This document shows, piece after piece, positions 63,933 through 64,000 of a DNA stretch of 64,000 nucleotides. A program made the translations under genes and the position numbers. Source of the stretch: Nostoc sp. LEGE 06077 (GTDB taxonomy: Bacteria > Cyanobacteriota > Cyanobacteriia > Cyanobacteriales > Nostocaceae); contig NZ_JADEWI010000005.1 in NCBI RefSeq assembly GCF_015207705.1, forward strand, positions 180,468 to 244,467. The letters run 5' to 3'. Each line of letters begins with the position of its first letter. Position 1 is the stretch's first letter. Under the pieces are notes generated by a model that did no database searches, was not told where the DNA came from, and was given only the letters and a program-made list of their open reading frames with translations.

Positions 63933-64000
63933 ATGGCAGGAGTCACCAAAGTAAAAATAAAAGAGTCAGCCGAGGAATTACGTGAGCGGCTGAGAAAACA
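63933..64000 (+). CDS. IS630-family transposase, N-terminus only (cut by window end)
   Basis: The last 68 bases read MAGVTKVKIKESAEELRERL and on, which is the typical start of cyanobacterial IS630-type (DDE) transposases, before their helix-turn-helix. The rest lies outside the window, so it cannot be said whether the element is whole. Confidence 0.65.
   Translation, partial: MAGVTKVKIKESAEELRERLRK

Overview
The window is chromosomal DNA of a filamentous, probably heterocyst-forming cyanobacterium (Nostoc/Anabaena type). Seen directly: many copies of the HIP1 octamer GCGATCGC, AT-rich spacers, heptanucleotide short tandem repeats (STRRs) between genes and once inside a gene, and cyanobacterial genes: petB-petD for the cytochrome b6f complex, ctpA, an NblB-like HEAT protein beside a CpcS/CpeS-type bilin lyase, a ChlH-type chelatase subunit, Ycf34, DUF4336, DUF4288, DUF6335, PEP-CTERM and two-partner-secretion proteins. 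The species cannot be fixed from the sequence alone.

Layout. 1-6,000: a cut FHA-PAS-GAF-GGDEF signalling protein, a CAP-domain exoprotein, the phycobilisome pair, and an M50 membrane protease. 6,300-15,900: mostly housekeeping and photosynthesis: a beta-lactamase-fold protein with a degraded metal motif, ctpA divergent from petBD, an anti-sigma-type ATPase, a GT4 glycosyltransferase, a zinc-ribbon membrane protein, a DsbA-like thioredoxin, trpS and metF. 16,000-34,300: accessory region with an orphan ABC permease, a collagen-like secreted protein, small unknowns, a STAND NTPase with nine near-identical TPR repeats and its upstream partner gene, DUF4336, two related zinc-ribbon kinases (one with a broken catalytic loop, one with a WD40 propeller), an RRM protein, a PII-like protein, a divergent IF-3 paralogue and an ABC exporter. 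34,500-40,000: PEP-CTERM and TPS exoproteins and a helical-repeat exported protein. 40,000-44,200: a ChlH paralogue followed by hicBA. 44,500-51,800: CRISPR-like repeat remnants, a TetR regulator carrying a transposase-type zinc ribbon, divergent from a Rieske oxygenase, a CCA/poly(A) family enzyme, ycf34, tsaB, a polysaccharide deacetylase and a methyltransferase. 51,800-59,300: a cluster resembling stress or desiccation genes (DUF6335, DUF2267, PfpI-ferritin fusion, SRPBCC, two zinc alcohol dehydrogenases, a small exported protein, a cupin, a KGG protein). 59,800-64,000: a GT39 mannosyltransferase-like protein, a large membrane protein and the start of an IS630-type transposase cut by the window end.

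Most interesting points: (a) the stop codon of the 143-residue partner gene directly follows a C_CCA_AAG heptamer whose -1 frame runs open into the STAND NTPase, so the two may be made as one frameshift fusion; the STAND protein also ends in a Trp/Arg-rich tail; (b) the IF-3 paralogue has no ATG, GTG or TTG where its N-terminal domain begins but has a good ribosome site before an ATT, as in classical infC; (c) a decayed TPR-CHAT gene lies unannotated at 58,521-58,740; (d) a zinc-ribbon kinase has lost the catalytic Asp; (e) a heptanucleotide repeat has become coding sequence inside the ChlH paralogue. No rRNA or tRNA gene was recognised.
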